NCBI RefSeq assembly: GCF_017743995.1
Contig: NZ_JAGHRB010000003.1
Coordinates: forward strand, 124,001 to 188,000
DNA from: Ruegeria sp. R13_0
GTDB lineage: Bacteria; Pseudomonadota; Alphaproteobacteria; Rhodobacterales; Rhodobacteraceae
Direction of reading: 5' to 3'
Length of the DNA: 64,000 bases
The position numbers and the translations under genes are program-made. Of the stretch, positions 61,740 through 64,000 are shown piece by piece; within the stretch, counting starts at the first letter, position 1, and every line of letters begins with the position of its first letter. The notes beneath the pieces are model-generated. The model was not told the origin of the DNA. It searched no databases and was given only the letters and a program-made list of their open reading frames with translations.

Positions 61740-62327
61740 TTAGGACCTTTCTTTCGGCCAATAATCCTGAAGCAAACCTATGGCTGTGCGCCCTGCCTCC
61801 AGCGCTCGGTCTGCCTTTTCTTCGGATTCAGTCAGACGAGCCAAGGTAATCGTGCCCATCAAGAGCGCCATCGCGGCCAGGCCCTGACCCGAACCGATTT
61901 CCGACGTGTCCTGCAAAAGGGCCGCCATGCGATCTGACGCCTGTGCGCCCGCCTGATGGGGCGCGCCCGTTGTGCGGGCAAGCTCTGTTCCCATCGCCGC
62001 CAACGGGCATCCGTTCCGACTATCTTGAGCGTGAGCTTGGGAAAGATACTTGGCTATATAGTCTTGGCGCTCCTTCTTTCGCCCGTCGCTGGTTTCTTCG
62101 CGCTCCATGTCGGAAACCACATCGTCGACTGCGTGCCGGAAGGATGCCGCGATCAAATCCTCTTTCGAATCGAAGTGTCGGTAGAAACCGCCATGGGTCA
62201 TTCCGGCTGTCTTCATGACGTCCGCGACGCTGGTCGCTTCGACACCGCGTTCGCGGAACAACTGCGCTGCAGCATCCAGTATCCTGCTGTGACTGCGTTG
62301 TTTTTCCGCTTCCGACATTCTTGGCAT
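61740..62327 (-). CDS. TetR-family transcriptional regulator
   Basis: A 195-aa regulator. The N-terminal HTH is clear (ILDAAAQLFRERGVEATSVAD...GGFYRHFDSKEDLI, residues about 13-60). The C-terminal ligand domain has a cysteine (SRNGCPLAAMGTEL) typical of the NemR/AcrR-like subgroup of TetR proteins. ATG 62327 has GGGAG nine bases upstream. It is divergent from an NmrA-like oxidoreductase gene, with a perfect palindrome between them, and most likely represses that gene. Confidence 0.88.
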   Translation of the reverse strand: MPRMSEAEKQRSHSRILDAAAQLFRERGVEATSVADVMKTAGMTHGGFYRHFDSKEDLIAASFRHAVDDVVSDMEREETSDGRKKERQDYIAKYLSQAHAQDSRNGCPLAAMGTELARTTGAPHQAGAQASDRMAALLQDTSEIGSGQGLAAMALLMGTITLARLTESEEKADRALEAGRTAIGLLQDYWPKERS

Positions 62328-62347
62328 ACTCGCGCTCCCTGGTGGGG

Positions 62348-62386
62348 TTGACAATTAAGATTATGTCTATCATCTATATTATAGAT
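62348..62386 (+). promoter_or_regulatory. promoter and palindromic operator of the nmrA-like gene
   Basis: TTGACA (62348-62353) is a perfect -35 box. Downstream, ATCTATA T TATAGAT (62372-62386) is a perfect 15-base palindrome that covers the expected -10 area (CATCTA or TCTATA, spacing 17-19). A TetR repressor bound there would block the promoter of the NmrA-like gene. Confidence 0.65.
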
Positions 62387-62414
62387 TGCAAGTATCATCT
62401 AAAAGGAGCGTGCT

Positions 62415-63521
62415 ATGCCTGCCAAGCCTAAGATTCTCGTCACAAGCGCAAGCGGTAAAACCGGGCTCCAAGTCGCACTTCAGCTCAGAGCTAAGGCTTA
62501 TCCTGTCCGCGCGTTCATACGGCAGAGAGATTATCGCTCTGACCTACTTGAGCGTGCGGGTGCCGAATTATTCGTGGGTGACCAGTATTCCCTGAGTGAC
62601 ATGCGCAATGCCTTGAAAGGCGTGCAGCGGGCTTATCAATGCGCACCAACGGCACCCAATGGGCTGCACTTCAATGCGATCTTCACCGTTGCGGCTTACG
62701 AAGCTAAGATTGAGCACGTTGTTACGCTAAGCCAATGGCTTTCGAGCGTAGATCACCCATCACTGTTTACACGCGAAGTCTACCTGAGCGACATCCTGAT
62801 CGGCATGCGCCCCGAAATGTCTGTGACTACAGTGAATGTCGGCTGGTTTGCTGAAAACTACCTAATGGTACTGGGTATGGCGGCCCATCTTGGGCAGTTC
62901 ACAATGCCTCTTGGCGACGGCGGCGTGAAGAAGAATGCGGCCCCCTCGAACGAAGACATTGCCCGTGTGGCGGTCGGTGCCTTGACGGATCCGGCACACC
63001 ATGCGGGAAAGACCTACCGCCCAACAGGTCCAATGCTGCTGTCACCCATCGAGATCGCCGATGCAATGGGCCGCGCGCTGGGGCGGCGGGTACGCTATGT
63101 CGACATTTCCGAAAGGATGATGGTCAAGGCCCTGAAAGCCCTGCGCCCTGCAAACTATTCAGAAGCGGCTGTCACCCAGTTGGCGATTTATTCAGAAGAG
63201 TACAGGCGAGGTACCTTCGCGGTAAACGCCCCGACCGAGGATGTGTTCCAAGTTAGCGGGCACGCACCTGAAGCCTTTGAAAGCATCGTACGGCGCAAGG
63301 TCGCTGAACAACCCGATCTGGAGCGCAACATGTCCGGCAGCCTCAATGCGATCGGCAACTTCCTGAAGATTCTCACTATGCGCCCCTTCGACCTCGACCG
63401 TGCCCAGGCCCAACGCGATTACGTGCGGCTTTCGTCCCCTTCGTACTGCCAAGACGATGCGGCTTGGTCTGAAAGGCACCAACCCACCGCCAGAAAGACC
63501 GCTTCGATACGTGTCGCTTGA
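62415..63521 (+). CDS. NmrA-like NAD(P)-binding oxidoreductase
   Basis: A 368-aa cytoplasmic protein of the atypical short-chain dehydrogenase/NmrA group. It starts with a nucleotide-binding loop (ILVTSASGKTGLQVALQL), then NALKGVQRAYQCAPTAP and EHVVTLSQWLSS. AAGGAG precedes ATG 62415. The C-terminus is longer than the common 280-300 aa and ends in an unstructured tail. Likely roles are quinone/NADPH sensing or reduction, as in QorB-like proteins; substrate unknown. Probably regulated by the divergent TetR protein. Confidence 0.8.
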   Translation: MPAKPKILVTSASGKTGLQVALQLRAKAYPVRAFIRQRDYRSDLLERAGAELFVGDQYSLSDMRNALKGVQRAYQCAPTAPNGLHFNAIFTVAAYEAKIEHVVTLSQWLSSVDHPSLFTREVYLSDILIGMRPEMSVTTVNVGWFAENYLMVLGMAAHLGQFTMPLGDGGVKKNAAPSNEDIARVAVGALTDPAHHAGKTYRPTGPMLLSPIEIADAMGRALGRRVRYVDISERMMVKALKALRPANYSEAAVTQLAIYSEEYRRGTFAVNAPTEDVFQVSGHAPEAFESIVRRKVAEQPDLERNMSGSLNAIGNFLKILTMRPFDLDRAQAQRDYVRLSSPSYCQDDAAWSERHQPTARKTASIRVA

Positions 63522-63568
63522 TATTGCGTACTACGAAGGATTGAGCCTGCAGACGAAAGGACCTCCGA

Positions 63569-64000
63569 ATGAACGTTCAAAACGAACTCATCTCTCGAAA
63601 CCAAGAATTCGCGGCGGGCTTTAACAGTGCTGACCTACCGATCCTGCCAAAGTTGCGAACGGTTGTTCTGACCTGCGGCGATGCCCGGGTCGATCCCGCG
63701 CACATCCTCGGACTGGAGCTTGGCGACGCGGTTGTGATCCGAAACAATGGCGGAAGGGTTACACGCGCCGCAATCGAAGAAATCGCCACCCTCGCCTTTC
63801 TAATGAGCGCTATGACGGAAGGCCGCGAACAGGGGTTCAACGTCATCCTTATGCAGCACACACAATGTGGAGCCGAGCGGCTGTCCAATCCGGACCTTCA
63901 GGACGCGCTGCAGAAAAAGCTCGGGATCGACGTATCCGAATACGCGATCACGGATCAGGAAAGCGACCTTTCAACAGATATCAATCGCTTAGCGGCGGCA
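63569..64000 (+). CDS. beta-class carbonic anhydrase, 5' part (runs off the window)
   Basis: The first 144 codons are present and the frame is open to the end of the window. Zinc-site motifs of beta-carbonic anhydrases are visible: TCGDARVDP (Cys about 35, with the Asp/Arg dyad) and MQHTQCGAER (His and Cys about 94 and 97), with VIRNNGGRVT between them. The start ATG 63569 has AAGGA upstream. It interconverts CO2 and bicarbonate in the cytoplasm. It follows the nmrA-like gene by 47 bases and may be in the same operon. Confidence 0.9.
   Translation, partial: MNVQNELISRNQEFAAGFNSADLPILPKLRTVVLTCGDARVDPAHILGLELGDAVVIRNNGGRVTRAAIEEIATLAFLMSAMTEGREQGFNVILMQHTQCGAERLSNPDLQDALQKKLGIDVSEYAITDQESDLSTDINRLAAA

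Noticed and set aside
61601..61747. GGTCCTAAC / GTTAGGACC inverted pair, possible element end repeats
   Set aside because: Only nine bases, one copy inside the end of the TetR gene, and no target duplication found; chance is likely.
1..64000. CRISPR arrays, tRNA or rRNA genes
   Set aside because: No regularly spaced repeats and no cloverleaf or conserved rRNA sequence was seen in the intergenic regions on reading; a covariance-model scan could still find something missed by eye.

Overview
The window looks like chromosomal DNA of a marine Rhodobacterales (Roseobacter-group) alphaproteobacterium. This rests on the gene set: a B12-dependent ribonucleotide reductase as the dNTP source, the hisS-hisZ-hisG block with a short-form HisG, a DUF1489 protein, xdhABC followed by a BMP-type ABC importer, a sarcosine/dimethylglycine dehydrogenase, sulfatases, and scattered hairpin repeats ending in GGTATTTTTGAACA. 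No rRNA, tRNA or CRISPR array was seen.

Layout. 1-3.7 kb: a branched-chain-type ABC importer (end of the binding protein, LivF-, LivH- and LivM-like subunits) in an operon with a formamidase/acetamidase, reading as uptake and hydrolysis of a small amide. 3.8-15.1 kb: housekeeping genes (nrdJ, DUF1489, hisG-hisZ-hisS, slyX, two small exported proteins, dnaE) plus an orphan Imm11/DUF1629-like gene. 15.4-24.9 kb: xanthine dehydrogenase xdhABC followed almost without gaps by a nucleoside/purine-type ABC importer and closed by a strong terminator; purine uptake and oxidation probably run as one unit. 24.9-30.1 kb: a tandem SnoaL-like protein with a divergent HxlR regulator, a YiaV/YiaW-like pair, an FAD oxidoreductase, a DUF938 methyltransferase and a pair of inverted repeats. 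30.1-39.4 kb: sarcosine/dimethylglycine dehydrogenase, D-lactate-type dehydrogenase, gamma-glutamyltransferase, D-2-hydroxyacid dehydrogenase, an SH3-type exported protein and a membrane-anchored TPR protein.

39.6-53.3 kb is more accessory: a DUF3179-arylsulfatase-outer-membrane-barrel operon, a phospholipase D/cardiolipin synthase, a Tat-type lipoprotein pair, a Tat-exported SdsA1-like alkyl sulfatase, DUF1269 and DUF3611-like membrane proteins, an SLC13/RCK anion permease and an ABC exporter membrane domain that lacks an ATPase. A shared role in sulfate esters or membrane-active sulfated compounds is an inference from gene content.

53.6-64 kb is mosaic: a DMT permease, small orphan ORFs, the first third of a DEDD exonuclease cut short, then what looks like a mobile element. 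That element has an excisionase-like HTH gene, two unusually long overlapping tyrosine recombinases, a 17-bp-arm inverted repeat and two unknown genes. The window ends with a TetR/NmrA divergent pair and the start of a beta-carbonic anhydrase.

Most promising for follow-up: the recombinase pair with its adjacent inverted repeat; the hairpin repeat that reads in frame through xdhA and also occurs as an inverted pair; the two DnaA boxes beside nrdJ; and the sulfatase/SLC13/ATPase-less ABC neighbourhood. All functions are read from the sequence by eye and none has been tested by database search.
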